Shown piece after piece: positions 25,709 through 34,021 of a stretch of DNA of 64,000 bases. How positions within the stretch are numbered: position 1 is the stretch's first letter; every line of letters begins with the position of its first letter. This DNA is from Krasilnikovia cinnamomea (GTDB lineage Bacteria; Actinomycetota; Actinomycetes; Mycobacteriales; Micromonosporaceae): the NCBI RefSeq assembly GCF_004217545.1, contig NZ_SHKY01000001.1, positions 7,361,688 through 7,425,687 on the forward strand. Reading direction: 5' to 3'. The position numbers and the translations under genes were made by a program. Under the pieces are notes generated by a model. The model did not search any database, was not told the DNA's origin, and saw nothing but the letters and a program-made list of their open reading frames with translations.

Positions 25709-27367
25709 CTACGCGGCCACCGGGGTGGGCACGGCGCCCAGCCGGATCACCTCGTCCACGTCGGACAGCCCGTCGGTACGGTGGGTGATGAGCAGCACCG
25801 CACGGTCACGCGCCGCCGCCAGCAGGTCCCGGGTCAGCGCCGCCGCAGTCGCCTCGTCGAGGTGTTCGGTGGGCTCGTCGAGCACGAGGATGCTGAAGTC
25901 GGCCAGGAGCGCCCGGGCCAGGGCGAGGCGGCGGCGCTGGCCACCGGAGAGCGCCATGCCGTGCTCCCCCACCGGGGTGTCGAGGCCGAGCGGCAGGCCG
26001 TCCACCCAGTCGAGCAGCCGGGCGTCGGCGAGCGCGGCCCGCAGCTGCGCCACGGTGGCGTCGCGCCGCCCGATCCGCAGGTTCTCCTCGATGGTGGTGT
26101 CGAACAGGTACGCGTCCTCCGGCAGGTAGCCGACGACCCGGCGGACCTGATCCCCCGGGATGCGGCGCAGGTCCACCCCGTCCAGGGTGATCCGCCCCGC
26201 GCACGGGTCGAGCCAGCGGACCAGCAGCGCGGCGACGGTGCTCTTGCCACTGCCGCTCGCCCCGACCAGGGCGACCCGCCGCCCCGGGCTCAGCTCCAGG
26301 TCGACGCCGTGCACCACGGGACGGCCGGGGACCCAGGCGGCGCTGACCCCGGACACGCGCAGGGTGTGCGGGCCCGCGGGCACCTCGGCCGGCTGGTCCG
26401 GCTCGGCCACCGGGTCGGGGGCGGCGCACACGTCGGCGAGGCGGCGCAGCGAACCGCGGGCGGCGGCGTAGCGCTGGGCGGCGGCGGGCAGCCCGGCCGC
26501 CGCCTCGAACACCGCGAGTGGGGTGAGCACCACGACGGCCAGCAGCTCACCGGGCAGGGTGCCGGCGCGGACGGCCACCGCGCCGGCGGCCAGCCCGGCG
26601 ACGACACAGAGGCCGGTGGCCAGCGCGCTCACCGCCGCCGACGTGCCCGTGGACGCGCTGGAGCGGCGCTGCGCGGCGCGCAGCCGCGCGTCGGTGGCGG
26701 CGAGGCGGGCCAGCTGGGCGTCGGCGGCACCGTACGCGACAAGGTCGGGCAGGCCGTGCAGCAGGTCGACCGCGTCGGTGGCGAGTTCGCCGCGCAGCGG
26801 GGCGAACCGCCCGTCGGCGCGGCGGGCCGTCGCGGCCTGCAGCAGCGGGACGAGCAGGCCGACGCCCAGCAGGCCGAGCGCCAGGACGACGCCTGCGGGC
26901 GGGCACAGGAACCCGACGAGCCCGACCGACCCGGCGCCCACGACGGCGGCGACCGCGTACGGCAACACGACCCGGGTCAGCAGGTCCAGCACCGCGTCCA
27001 CGTCGCCGACCATCCGCTGCACGAGGTCCGCGCGGCGGTACTCGGCCAGCCCGGCCGGGGCGAGGCGTTCCAGCCGGGTGTAGAGCCGGACCCGCAGGGC
27101 GCCCAGCACCCGCAGGGCGGCGTCGTGCCCGATCAGCCGCTCCGCGTAGCGCAGCACGCCGCGGCTGATGCCGAACGCGCGCACGGCGACGATCGCCACC
27201 ATCAGGTGCAGCACCGGGGGGTGCAGGGCGGCGCGGGAGATGAGCCACGCGGCGGTGGCCATGAGCCCGACGCCCGCCCCGGCCGCCGCCACCCCCGCCA
27301 GCACCGCCACGGTGAGGCGGCCCGCGGCGGGGCGGGCGACCGCGCCCAGTAGCCGCCACCAGCTCAT
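25709..27367 (-). CDS. cydC: Thiol reductant ABC exporter subunit CydC
   Basis: 552 residues: a six-helix transmembrane domain (about 1-300) with RGVLRYAERLIGHD, then an ATP-binding domain with Walker A GASGSGKST, signature LSGGQRRRLALARALL and Walker B ILVLDEPTEHLD. With CydD it forms the heterodimeric exporter of glutathione or cysteine needed for cytochrome bd assembly. The ATG overlaps the cydD stop (ATGA). It is the last gene of cydABDC and is convergent with the PAS kinase. Confidence 0.93.
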   Translation of the reverse strand: MSWWRLLGAVARPAAGRLTVAVLAGVAAAGAGVGLMATAAWLISRAALHPPVLHLMVAIVAVRAFGISRGVLRYAERLIGHDAALRVLGALRVRLYTRLERLAPAGLAEYRRADLVQRMVGDVDAVLDLLTRVVLPYAVAAVVGAGSVGLVGFLCPPAGVVLALGLLGVGLLVPLLQAATARRADGRFAPLRGELATDAVDLLHGLPDLVAYGAADAQLARLAATDARLRAAQRRSSASTGTSAAVSALATGLCVVAGLAAGAVAVRAGTLPGELLAVVVLTPLAVFEAAAGLPAAAQRYAAARGSLRRLADVCAAPDPVAEPDQPAEVPAGPHTLRVSGVSAAWVPGRPVVHGVDLELSPGRRVALVGASGSGKSTVAALLVRWLDPCAGRITLDGVDLRRIPGDQVRRVVGYLPEDAYLFDTTIEENLRIGRRDATVAQLRAALADARLLDWVDGLPLGLDTPVGEHGMALSGGQRRRLALARALLADFSILVLDEPTEHLDEATAAALTRDLLAAARDRAVLLITHRTDGLSDVDEVIRLGAVPTPVAA

Positions 27368-29097
27368 CGCGCACCCGCCAGTGCGGGGGCCAGCGGCAGT
27401 GCCCGGTCGGCCAGCGCGATCAGCTCGGGGCGGTGGGCGGCCAGCACGACGGTACGGCCGTGGGCGAGCCGCCGGATCGCGGCCGTGACCGTGGCGGCGG
27501 TGGCGTCGTCGAGGTTGGCGGTGGGTTCGTCGAGCAGCACGATCGGGGCGTCGCGCAGGAACGCCCGGGCCAGCGCGAGACGTTGCCGCTGCCCCGCCGA
27601 CAGCCCGGCACCGTCATCGCCGAGCACGGTGTCGAGTCCGCCGGGCAGGGCGGCGACCGCATCGGCGACCCCAGCCTGCTCCAGCGCCCACCAGACCTCC
27701 TGATCGCCGGCCTCGGCCCGCCGGGCGGCGCTGGAGCCGGTCTCGGCGGCCGGGCCGGCCGGATGGCCGACGGCGGCACTCGGCGGGCCGGGCCGGCCCG
27801 CCCCGGTAGCGAGGGTGACGTTGTCGCGGATGGTGCCCGCGAACAGGTGCGGGCGCTGCGGCACCCAGGCGATCCGGTCGCGCCACCGCGCCGGGTCCAT
27901 CTCGGACAGCGGAACCCCGCCGACCGTGACCCGCCCCCGGGTGGGTACCGCGAAGCCGAGCAGGACCGCGAGTGCGGTGGACTTGCCGCAGCCGCTGGGG
28001 CCGGTGAGCGCCACGATCTGCCCGGGCGCGATCCGGGCGTTCAGCCGCAGCGCCGCCCCGTCGCGACCGGGATAGGCGACCTCGACGTCGTCGAAGACCA
28101 GCTCGGCGGTGGCGGCGTCCGGGGCGGGCCGGGTGCCGGCCGGTGGTACCGGGGTCTCCAGCACGGCGAACACCTCCTCCGCGGCGGCCAGCCCTTCCGC
28201 GCTGGCGTGGTAGTTCGCCCCGACCGCCCGCAGCGGCAGGTAGGCCTCGGGGGCGAGGATGAGCACCAGCAGCGCGGTGGACAGATCCAGGTGCCCCGCG
28301 ACCAGACGCAGGCCCACCCCGACCGCGACCAGGGCCACGGACAGGGTGGCCAGCAGTTCCAGCACCAGCGAGGAGAGGAACGCAGTGCGCAGCGTCCGCA
28401 TCGTGCGGCGGCGCTGCTCCTCGCTGATCCGCCGGATCGTCTCCGCCTGCGCCTTGGCGCGGCCGAACAGCCGCAGGGTGGGCAGGCCCGCGACCACGTC
28501 GAGGAAGTGCCGCGAGAGCCGGGTGAGCAGCCGGAACTGGCGCCGGTTCGCGGCCTCGGTGTGCCAGCCGACCAGCGCCATGAACACCGGGATCAGCGGC
28601 AGGGTCAGCGCGATCGTGACGGCGGCGATCAGGTCGGCGGGCAGCAGCCGGGCCAGCACGATCGCCGGGACCAGCGCGGCCAGCACGAGCTGCGGCAGGT
28701 AGCGGGCGAAATACGCGTCGAGCGCGTCCAGGCCCCGGGTGGCGAGGGTGGCGTATCCGCCGGTGCCGGTCCGCGCGGCCGGGCCGAGCCGGGCGAGGTG
28801 GGACAGCAGGCGCCCGCGCAGTTCGCTCTTGACGCCGGCCGCGGCGCGGGTGGAGGTGACCTCCTGCGCCCAGCACAGCGCGGCCCGGGCCACGACCACC
28901 ACGGTCAGCCAGCCCAGGGTGGAGCTCAGCGCGGCCGGTCCGGCGCCGCCCAGGAACACCGCCGTGATCCCGTCGGCCAGCAGGGTCGCCTGCGCCACCA
29001 CCAGGACGGCCAGCGCCGCGCCGATCCCGGCCGTGGCCGCCAGGTACGTACGGGTAGCGCGCGCGTGGCGCAGCAGCCGCGGGTCGAGGGGCCTCAC
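27364..29097 (-). CDS. cydD: Thiol reductant ABC exporter subunit CydD
   Basis: 577 residues from GTG at 29097, overlapping the cydB stop (GTGA). The transmembrane half contains RGLDALDAYFARYLPQLVLA and PLIPVFMALVGW, typical of CydD. The ATPase half has Walker A GPSGCGKST, signature LSAGQRQRLALARAFL and Walker B IVLLDEPTANLDD. Between the Q-loop region (RPHLFAGTIRDNV) and the helical subdomain there is an extra ~30-residue Ala/Gly/Pro-rich insert (around GAGRPGPPSAAVGHPAGP). It is partner of CydC. Confidence 0.93.
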   Translation of the reverse strand: MRPLDPRLLRHARATRTYLAATAGIGAALAVLVVAQATLLADGITAVFLGGAGPAALSSTLGWLTVVVVARAALCWAQEVTSTRAAAGVKSELRGRLLSHLARLGPAARTGTGGYATLATRGLDALDAYFARYLPQLVLAALVPAIVLARLLPADLIAAVTIALTLPLIPVFMALVGWHTEAANRRQFRLLTRLSRHFLDVVAGLPTLRLFGRAKAQAETIRRISEEQRRRTMRTLRTAFLSSLVLELLATLSVALVAVGVGLRLVAGHLDLSTALLVLILAPEAYLPLRAVGANYHASAEGLAAAEEVFAVLETPVPPAGTRPAPDAATAELVFDDVEVAYPGRDGAALRLNARIAPGQIVALTGPSGCGKSTALAVLLGFAVPTRGRVTVGGVPLSEMDPARWRDRIAWVPQRPHLFAGTIRDNVTLATGAGRPGPPSAAVGHPAGPAAETGSSAARRAEAGDQEVWWALEQAGVADAVAALPGGLDTVLGDDGAGLSAGQRQRLALARAFLRDAPIVLLDEPTANLDDATAATVTAAIRRLAHGRTVVLAAHRPELIALADRALPLAPALAGAR

Positions 29098-30119
29098 GCG
29101 GTTTCCCGGGCGGGCACCACCACCGCCGGGGGGATGTGCTCGACGGTGAGCCGCTTGCGGAACACCCAGTACGTCCAGCCCTGGTAGCCCAGCACGATCG
29201 GGGTGAAGGCCAGCGCCACCCAGGTCATCACCCGCAGCGTGTACGGCGTCGACGAGGCGTTGTCCACCGTCAGGCTGAAGGCCGGGTCGATGGTGGACGG
29301 CATCACGTTCGGGAACAGCGTGACGAACAGCGCGAACGTGGCCAGCACGACGGTGGTGCCGGTGGCCAGGAACGCCCACCCCTCGCGGCGCAGCCGGGCC
29401 GCCACCACGGCCCCGGCGAGGGCGAGCGCGGCCAGGCCGGACAGCACCCAGCCACCCACGTCGTGGTGGGCGAGGGCGGTCCACAGCAGGAAGCCTCCCG
29501 CGACCACGATCGCGGGCACGCCCAGGGTGGCGGCCAGCCGCCCGGCGCGGTGCCGTACCTCCCCGTCGGTCTTCAGCGCCAGGAACACCGCGCCGTGCAG
29601 GGTGAACAGGGTCAGGGTGGTCAGGCCGCCCAGCAGCGCGTACGGGTTGAGCAGGTCGAGGAAGCCGCCCACGTACTCGTGCTCGGCGTTCAGGGGCACC
29701 CCGCGCACGATGTTGCCGAACGCCACCCCCCACAGCACGGCGGGCACCAGGCTGCCGCCGATGATGCACAGGTCCCACCGGCGCCGCCACCGCCCGTCGT
29801 CGATCTTGCCGCGGTACTCGAACGCGACCCCGCGCAGGATCAGTGCCACCAGGATGATCAGCAGCGGCAGGTAGAAGCCGGAGAACAGGGTGGCGTACCA
29901 CTCCGGGAAGGCGGCGAAGGTGGCGCCGCCCGCGACGAGCAGCCACACCTCGTTGCCGTCCCAGACCGGGCCGATGGTGTTGATGAGCAGGCGGCGTTCC
30001 CGGTCGTCGCGGCCCAGCACGGGCAGCAGGATGCCGACGCCGAAGTCGAAGCCCTCGAGCAGGAAGTAGCCCGCCCAAAGGATGGCGATGAGGGCGAACC
30101 AGATGGTGGTGAGTTCCAT
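29094..30119 (-). CDS. cydB: Cytochrome bd ubiquinol/menaquinol oxidase subunit II
   Basis: 341 residues from ATG at 30119. Multi-span membrane protein beginning LTTIWFALIAILWAGYFLLEG and carrying GFDFGVGILLP, NTIGPVWDGNEVWL and LRGVAFEYR, all hallmarks of CydB. It has no cofactors of its own but stabilises the CydA heme core. It starts 14 bp after the cydA stop and is coupled to cydD by a 4-bp overlap. Confidence 0.95.
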   Translation of the reverse strand: MELTTIWFALIAILWAGYFLLEGFDFGVGILLPVLGRDDRERRLLINTIGPVWDGNEVWLLVAGGATFAAFPEWYATLFSGFYLPLLIILVALILRGVAFEYRGKIDDGRWRRRWDLCIIGGSLVPAVLWGVAFGNIVRGVPLNAEHEYVGGFLDLLNPYALLGGLTTLTLFTLHGAVFLALKTDGEVRHRAGRLAATLGVPAIVVAGGFLLWTALAHHDVGGWVLSGLAALALAGAVVAARLRREGWAFLATGTTVVLATFALFVTLFPNVMPSTIDPAFSLTVDNASSTPYTLRVMTWVALAFTPIVLGYQGWTYWVFRKRLTVEHIPPAVVVPARETA

Positions 30120-30133
30120 GGTCACGCGGCCCC

Positions 30134-31528
30134 TCAGTACGCGAAGGCGAGCGGGCGGTCGGCGTCGGAGTCGCTCTCCTCGGGTGGCGGCTCGGGGGCT
30201 CCGGCGCGGGCGTAGCGCAGCAACAACCCCACCTCGACGACGGCGAGTACGCCGTAGAGCAGGCTGAGCACGCCCAGGGAGGTGGCCACCGAGGCGGCGC
30301 CGACCGACGGCGACACGCTCTGCGCGGTCTTGAACACTCCGAAGACGGTCCACGGCTGGCGGCCCATCTCGGTGAAGATCCAGCCGAACGAGTTGGCCAG
30401 CAGCGGCATCGCGAAGGTCCACAGGGCGGCGAACCACAGCACGCGGCTGGTGGGGGTGCGGTCACCGCGGGTGAGCCACAGCGCCAGGGCGGCGACGAGC
30501 ATGGCCAGCACCCCGAAACCGATCATGAGCCGGAAGGACCAGTAGGTGACCGGGATGGACGGTGTGTAGTCGCCCGGGCCGTACGTCCGCTCGTACTCGC
30601 GTTGCAGGTCGTTGATGCCCTCGACCTGGCCGTTCGGGTCGCCGGTGGCCATGAACGACAGCAGGTGCGGGATCCGGATGCTGGCGATCTCCTGGCTGCC
30701 GTCGAGCGAGCCGACGGTGAAGATCGAGAAGCTGGCGGGCTGGGAGGTGTTGTACAGCGCCTCGGCCGCGGCCATCTTCATCGGCTGCTGCTCGGTCATG
30801 ATGCGCGCCTGCAGGTCGCCGGTGACCACGACGCCGAGGCCGGCGACGAGCACCACCCAGGCGCCGAGCCGCAGACTGGGGCGGAACACCTCGGGCTGGT
30901 TGCGGCGCCGCACGTGCCAGGCGCTGATCGCCAGCATGAAGGCGCCCGCGGTGACCATGGCCGCCGTGATGGTGTGCGGGAAGGTCACCAGGGTGGTCGA
31001 GTTGGTGAGCACCGCCGCGATGCTGTGCAGCTCGGCCCGGCCGCTGACCGGGTTGACCTCGAAGCCGACCGGGTGCTGCATCCACGAGTTGGCGGCCAGG
31101 ATGAAGTAGGCGCTGAGCCAGGTCCCGATCGCGGCCAGCCAGATGCAGGCGAGGTGGACCTTCTTGGACAGCCGGTCCCACCCGAAGATCCACAGGCCGA
31201 GGAACGTGGACTCCAGGAAGAACGCCAGCAGGCCCTCGATGGCCAGCGGCGCGCCGAAGATGTCACCGACAAACCGGGAGTAATCGCTCCAATTCATGCC
31301 GAACTGGAACTCCTGCACGATGCCGGTGACGACGCCCATCGCGAAGTTGATCAGGAACAGCTTGCCCCAGAACTTCGTGGCCCGCAGATACTCCGTCCGC
31401 CCGGTCCGTACCCATGCTGTCTGCAGCCCCGCGACCAGGATGGACAGTCCGATGGTGATCGGTACGAAGAGGAAGTGATAGACAGTGGTGATGCCGAACT
31501 GCCATCGGGCGAGGTCGAGCGCGTCCAT
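30134..31528 (-). CDS. cydA: Cytochrome bd oxidase subunit I
   Basis: 464 residues from ATG at 31528. The N-terminus DLARWQFGITTVYHFLFVPI carries the conserved His near residue 18-19 that ligates high-spin heme; FPHTITAAMVTAGAF and GRQPWTVFG are further signatures. It is shorter than E. coli CydA (522), so it belongs to the short Q-loop group common in actinobacteria. It reduces O2 with high affinity using menaquinol and does not pump protons. A good DosR-like box lies 61 bp upstream, fitting induction by low oxygen. Confidence 0.95.
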   Translation of the reverse strand: MDALDLARWQFGITTVYHFLFVPITIGLSILVAGLQTAWVRTGRTEYLRATKFWGKLFLINFAMGVVTGIVQEFQFGMNWSDYSRFVGDIFGAPLAIEGLLAFFLESTFLGLWIFGWDRLSKKVHLACIWLAAIGTWLSAYFILAANSWMQHPVGFEVNPVSGRAELHSIAAVLTNSTTLVTFPHTITAAMVTAGAFMLAISAWHVRRRNQPEVFRPSLRLGAWVVLVAGLGVVVTGDLQARIMTEQQPMKMAAAEALYNTSQPASFSIFTVGSLDGSQEIASIRIPHLLSFMATGDPNGQVEGINDLQREYERTYGPGDYTPSIPVTYWSFRLMIGFGVLAMLVAALALWLTRGDRTPTSRVLWFAALWTFAMPLLANSFGWIFTEMGRQPWTVFGVFKTAQSVSPSVGAASVATSLGVLSLLYGVLAVVEVGLLLRYARAGAPEPPPEESDSDADRPLAFAY

Positions 31529-31588
31529 GGGGCGGATCCTTCCAGAGATGTCCTCCAGAATCTTGCGATCTTCGCCCTGGCACCCGGA

Positions 31589-31602
31589 GGGCCGAAAGTC
31601 CC
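31589..31602. promoter_or_regulatory. DosR-like box upstream of cydABDC
   Basis: GGGCC-gaaa-GTCCC, right half perfect and left half with one mismatch. It is 61 bp before the cydA ATG. Confidence 0.6.
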
Positions 31603-31771
31603 GTGCCCAGCGGGCAGGGGTCCTGCGTGTGGACGGCCGCGGGTGACCGCGCCCGGCGGCTCCGCCGGTCTGGCGCCGCCTCGGCACCGGCGACGCCATG
31701 GTCGTGGGGCTGGCGCGATGATCGGCCTCAGCGCGGGCCGGACCGCGTCATCCCCGGCCCATCGGCCGGGA

Positions 31772-32227
31772 TCAGAGGTTGATGAACTGGGCGCAGTTCG
31801 GCGCCTTCACGGCGGTCGACTCGCGGGTGATGGCACGCCCGGCGGCGGCGCTGTCGCTCTGCAGCTTGATCGCCTCCTCGGTGTCGCCGCGCTTACTGGC
31901 GTCGGCGATCTTCCCGGCGATGTAGCCGTAGTCGTTGAGCGCCTTGATGAGGCCGGCGAGCTTCTTCTCGTTCAGCTCGGACAGATCGGCGGCTGCCTGA
32001 AGGGCGGCATCCCTCGTGAGCTGCTGCCCAACGATCGGGTCGTCGCTGAGCTTCTGGCTGTAGTAGCTGTCCAGCGCCGTACGGCACAGGACGTCCGGGC
32101 CCGGACGCGTCGCGGCGGGCGCGGCGCCCGCGGGATCGGGCTGCTCCGTCCCGGTGGGCGAGGCACAGCCAGCGCCGACGACCCCGACCAGGGCCAGGAC
32201 GGCGACGAAGGATTCACGGCGGATCAT
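31772..32227 (-). CDS. Putative lipoprotein of unknown function
   Basis: 151 residues from ATG at 32227 (GGAGG upstream). A short basic start and hydrophobic helix lead to the lipobox VVGAGC (Cys at about residue 21), then a Pro/Ala/Thr linker. The mature part is helical and polar with a pair of Cys residues (VLCRTALDSYY near the start, APNCAQF at the end) that could form a disulfide. I do not recognise the family. The region upstream (32228-32480) is noticeably more A/T-rich than its surroundings and may hold its promoter. Confidence 0.65.
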   Translation of the reverse strand: MIRRESFVAVLALVGVVGAGCASPTGTEQPDPAGAAPAATRPGPDVLCRTALDSYYSQKLSDDPIVGQQLTRDAALQAAADLSELNEKKLAGLIKALNDYGYIAGKIADASKRGDTEEAIKLQSDSAAAGRAITRESTAVKAPNCAQFINL

Positions 32228-32480
32228 GAGGGGGCACCTCCGCGGCAATGCGGGTCAAGGGCGCCTACGCTAGACCAGATTCTTCGGCCGTGGTGAAGCT
32301 GAAGGTCAACAATCTGTTACCAAATTCCCACAAAGCGCACAAATCGGGCCACCGAAGCAATCGAACCGTTACGAAGATCGACTGATTCCGCCACGCAGTG
32401 AGACCAGGCAGGGGCAATCCGGGATCGCCGCCCGGCGTCCGCTAATGGTCCGGGCTGGGCGGCACCGGTAGAGCCGGTGA

Positions 32481-32520
32481 TCCGGCGGCGGGTGGCCCGG
32501 ACGGCCCACCCGCCGCCGGA
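32481..32520. terminator. Terminator after DUF1876 gene
   Basis: A 15-bp stem, tccggcggcgggtgg (32481-32495) and ccacccgccgccgga (32506-32520), with a 10-nt loop, immediately 3' of the minus-strand DUF1876 stop. Confidence 0.75.
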
Positions 32521-32526
32521 CCCGGC

Positions 32527-32802
32527 TCAGCCGACCAGGTGCACCGGCCGGTGGGTGAACTGCTCGATGTCGCCGGCGGCGGCGTCCAGCAGCTGATGTC
32601 CCAGGTCGGACAACGCGCGGGCCACGGCCAGCTCGTCGCCGATCTCCGGGACCTCGTGATCGGACGCCCGGCGCCGCGCGACGCCCTCCCCGCGCAGCAA
32701 CGGCCGAACACCGCTGTGCAGGCGGGCCTCGGCGTGAGTGCGCCGCTCGTCCGCGTTCTCACTGATCATGATCTCGATGTTCCAGGTACGGGTCTGCGTC
32801 AT
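32527..32802 (-). CDS. DUF1876 protein (Rv1738-like)
   Basis: 91 residues from ATG at 32802 with AAGGAG upstream. The pattern TWNIEIMISE, TxAEARL, then EIGDELAVARALSDLGHQLLDAAAGDIE is that of the DUF1876 family. The best-known member, Rv1738 of M. tuberculosis, is among the most strongly induced DosR genes and has a fold like ribosome hibernation factors. A role in shutting down translation in dormancy is therefore plausible but inferred. It is divergent from the DUF1918 gene, with two DosR-like elements between. Confidence 0.85.
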   Translation of the reverse strand: MTQTRTWNIEIMISENADERRTHAEARLHSGVRPLLRGEGVARRRASDHEVPEIGDELAVARALSDLGHQLLDAAAGDIEQFTHRPVHLVG

Positions 32803-32892
32803 CGCGGGCTCCTTCCGCCGCAGCGGTCCTCCGTCCCTCGGGCCCAGTCACGGCCCCTGGTCAGTGTCGACCCGGTAGGACGCCGGCCGGGA

Positions 32893-32906
32893 CGGCCGAA
32901 GGTCAC
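32893..32906. promoter_or_regulatory. Weak DosR-like box upstream of DUF1876 gene
   Basis: CGGCC-gaag-GTCAC keeps spacer and inner bases (GGCC-N4-GTC) but deviates at the ends. It is 91 bp before the DUF1876 ATG. Confidence 0.35.
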
Positions 32907-32969
32907 GGCGGCGGCGCCGAACGGCCCCGGCGCCGCGATCGCGACGGGGTGCGGACCGGGTCCAACGGC

Positions 32970-32983
32970 GGGACCAATGGCCC
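32970..32983. promoter_or_regulatory. DosR-like box upstream of DUF1918 gene
   Basis: GGGAC-caat-GGCCC, left half perfect, right half one mismatch. It is 73 bp before the DUF1918 ATG. Confidence 0.55.
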
Positions 32984-33055
32984 TGCCCGCCCGGCCAGGC
33001 CCAGAGCCATGCTGGCCGTGACCCCATAGGCCCGGACAGCCCTCGGGAGGCAAGG

Positions 33056-33262
33056 ATGAATGCGCAGGTCGGCGACCAGATCGTCCTGGAGGGGACCCAC
33101 CTGGGGGACAGCCGCCGCATCGGTGTCATCGTCGCGGTCGGCCACCCCGACGGCAGCCCGCCGTACGAGGTGCGGTGGCGGGACAGCGACCGCACGACGT
33201 TGATCTTCCCCGGGCCGGAGGCCCACATCACGCCCAGTGGGGTCGCCGCGGCGCCGCGCTGA
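33056..33262 (+). CDS. DUF1918 small protein
   Basis: 68 residues. The start VGDQIVLEG and the pattern GVIVAVGHPDGSPPYEVRWRDSDRTTLIFPGPEA identify the DUF1918 family, small SH3-like beta-barrel proteins of actinobacteria. Function is unknown; members are often found with stress genes. It is followed 26 bp later by a USP gene and preceded by a DosR-like box, so it probably forms a small dormancy operon with it. Confidence 0.85.
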   Translation: MNAQVGDQIVLEGTHLGDSRRIGVIVAVGHPDGSPPYEVRWRDSDRTTLIFPGPEAHITPSGVAAAPR

Positions 33263-33288
33263 GGTCCCCGCCGCACTGGAGGCCCCCC

Positions 33289-33993
33289 ATGAACGCCGGC
33301 GCAGCAACGGCCGTCCGAGCGCCGCACGACACGCGACCCAACGCGACCGCGACGGAGATCCTCGCGGAGCTGCGCCACCGCTTCGCCGAGCTGCCGGTGT
33401 CGTACGACGCGACACCGGAGGGGGCCGTCGCGGTGCCCGGCGAGACCGCGCCCACCGGGTGCCGGGTGGTCGGGGCGCACCTGGCCGGGGCCGCCACCCA
33501 CGAGCGGTGCCCGGTGCTCGTGTACGGGCCCGACTCGCCGGGCGCGGGACGTGCGGTCGTGGCGGCCGTCGACGACGACAGCTGCCCCGGCTGCGTGATC
33601 GCCTACGCCGCGGCCGAGGCCCGGCGCCAGGAGGTGCCGCTGCGCGCCGTGTACGCGTGGACGGAGGCCGAAGCGGACCTGGCCGAGGGTTACCGGCTGA
33701 GCCGCCACGACCGCATCTCGGACGCGGACCGGCTGCTGACCTCCATCCTGTACGACCACCTGCCCGCGGACGCCGCCGACGAGGTGGAACGGCAGATCCT
33801 GCACGACACCGACCCGGCGCACGCGCTCGTCTCGCTCAGCCAGGAGGCGTCGCTGCTGGTGGTGGCGGCGGGCAGCCACCACGCGGGCGAGGCGTTGGGC
33901 CACATCCCCCGCGCCCTGCTGGGGCGTACCGCCTGCCCGCTGGCCGTGCTGCCCACCGGCGGGCCGCAGGCGCCGTACCCGGACGTCGGGTGA
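33289..33993 (+). CDS. Universal stress protein with N-terminal extension and degenerate nucleotide loop
   Basis: 234 residues from ATG at 33289, with CTGGAGG upstream. The first ~80 residues have no clear family; they end in a strand with the conserved pattern TGCRVVGAHLAGAATHERCPVLV, which looks like the last strand of a truncated USP domain. A full USP fold follows (RAVVAAVDDDSCPGCVIAYAA to ACPLAVLPTGG), but the ATP loop is altered (AAGSHHAGEALGHIPRALLG). It is thus perhaps one and a half USP domains. Likely in one unit with DUF1918. Confidence 0.75.
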   Translation: MNAGAATAVRAPHDTRPNATATEILAELRHRFAELPVSYDATPEGAVAVPGETAPTGCRVVGAHLAGAATHERCPVLVYGPDSPGAGRAVVAAVDDDSCPGCVIAYAAAEARRQEVPLRAVYAWTEAEADLAEGYRLSRHDRISDADRLLTSILYDHLPADAADEVERQILHDTDPAHALVSLSQEASLLVVAAGSHHAGEALGHIPRALLGRTACPLAVLPTGGPQAPYPDVG

Positions 33994-34021
33994 CGGACCC
34001 GCGGCGCCGGGACCACCGAGT

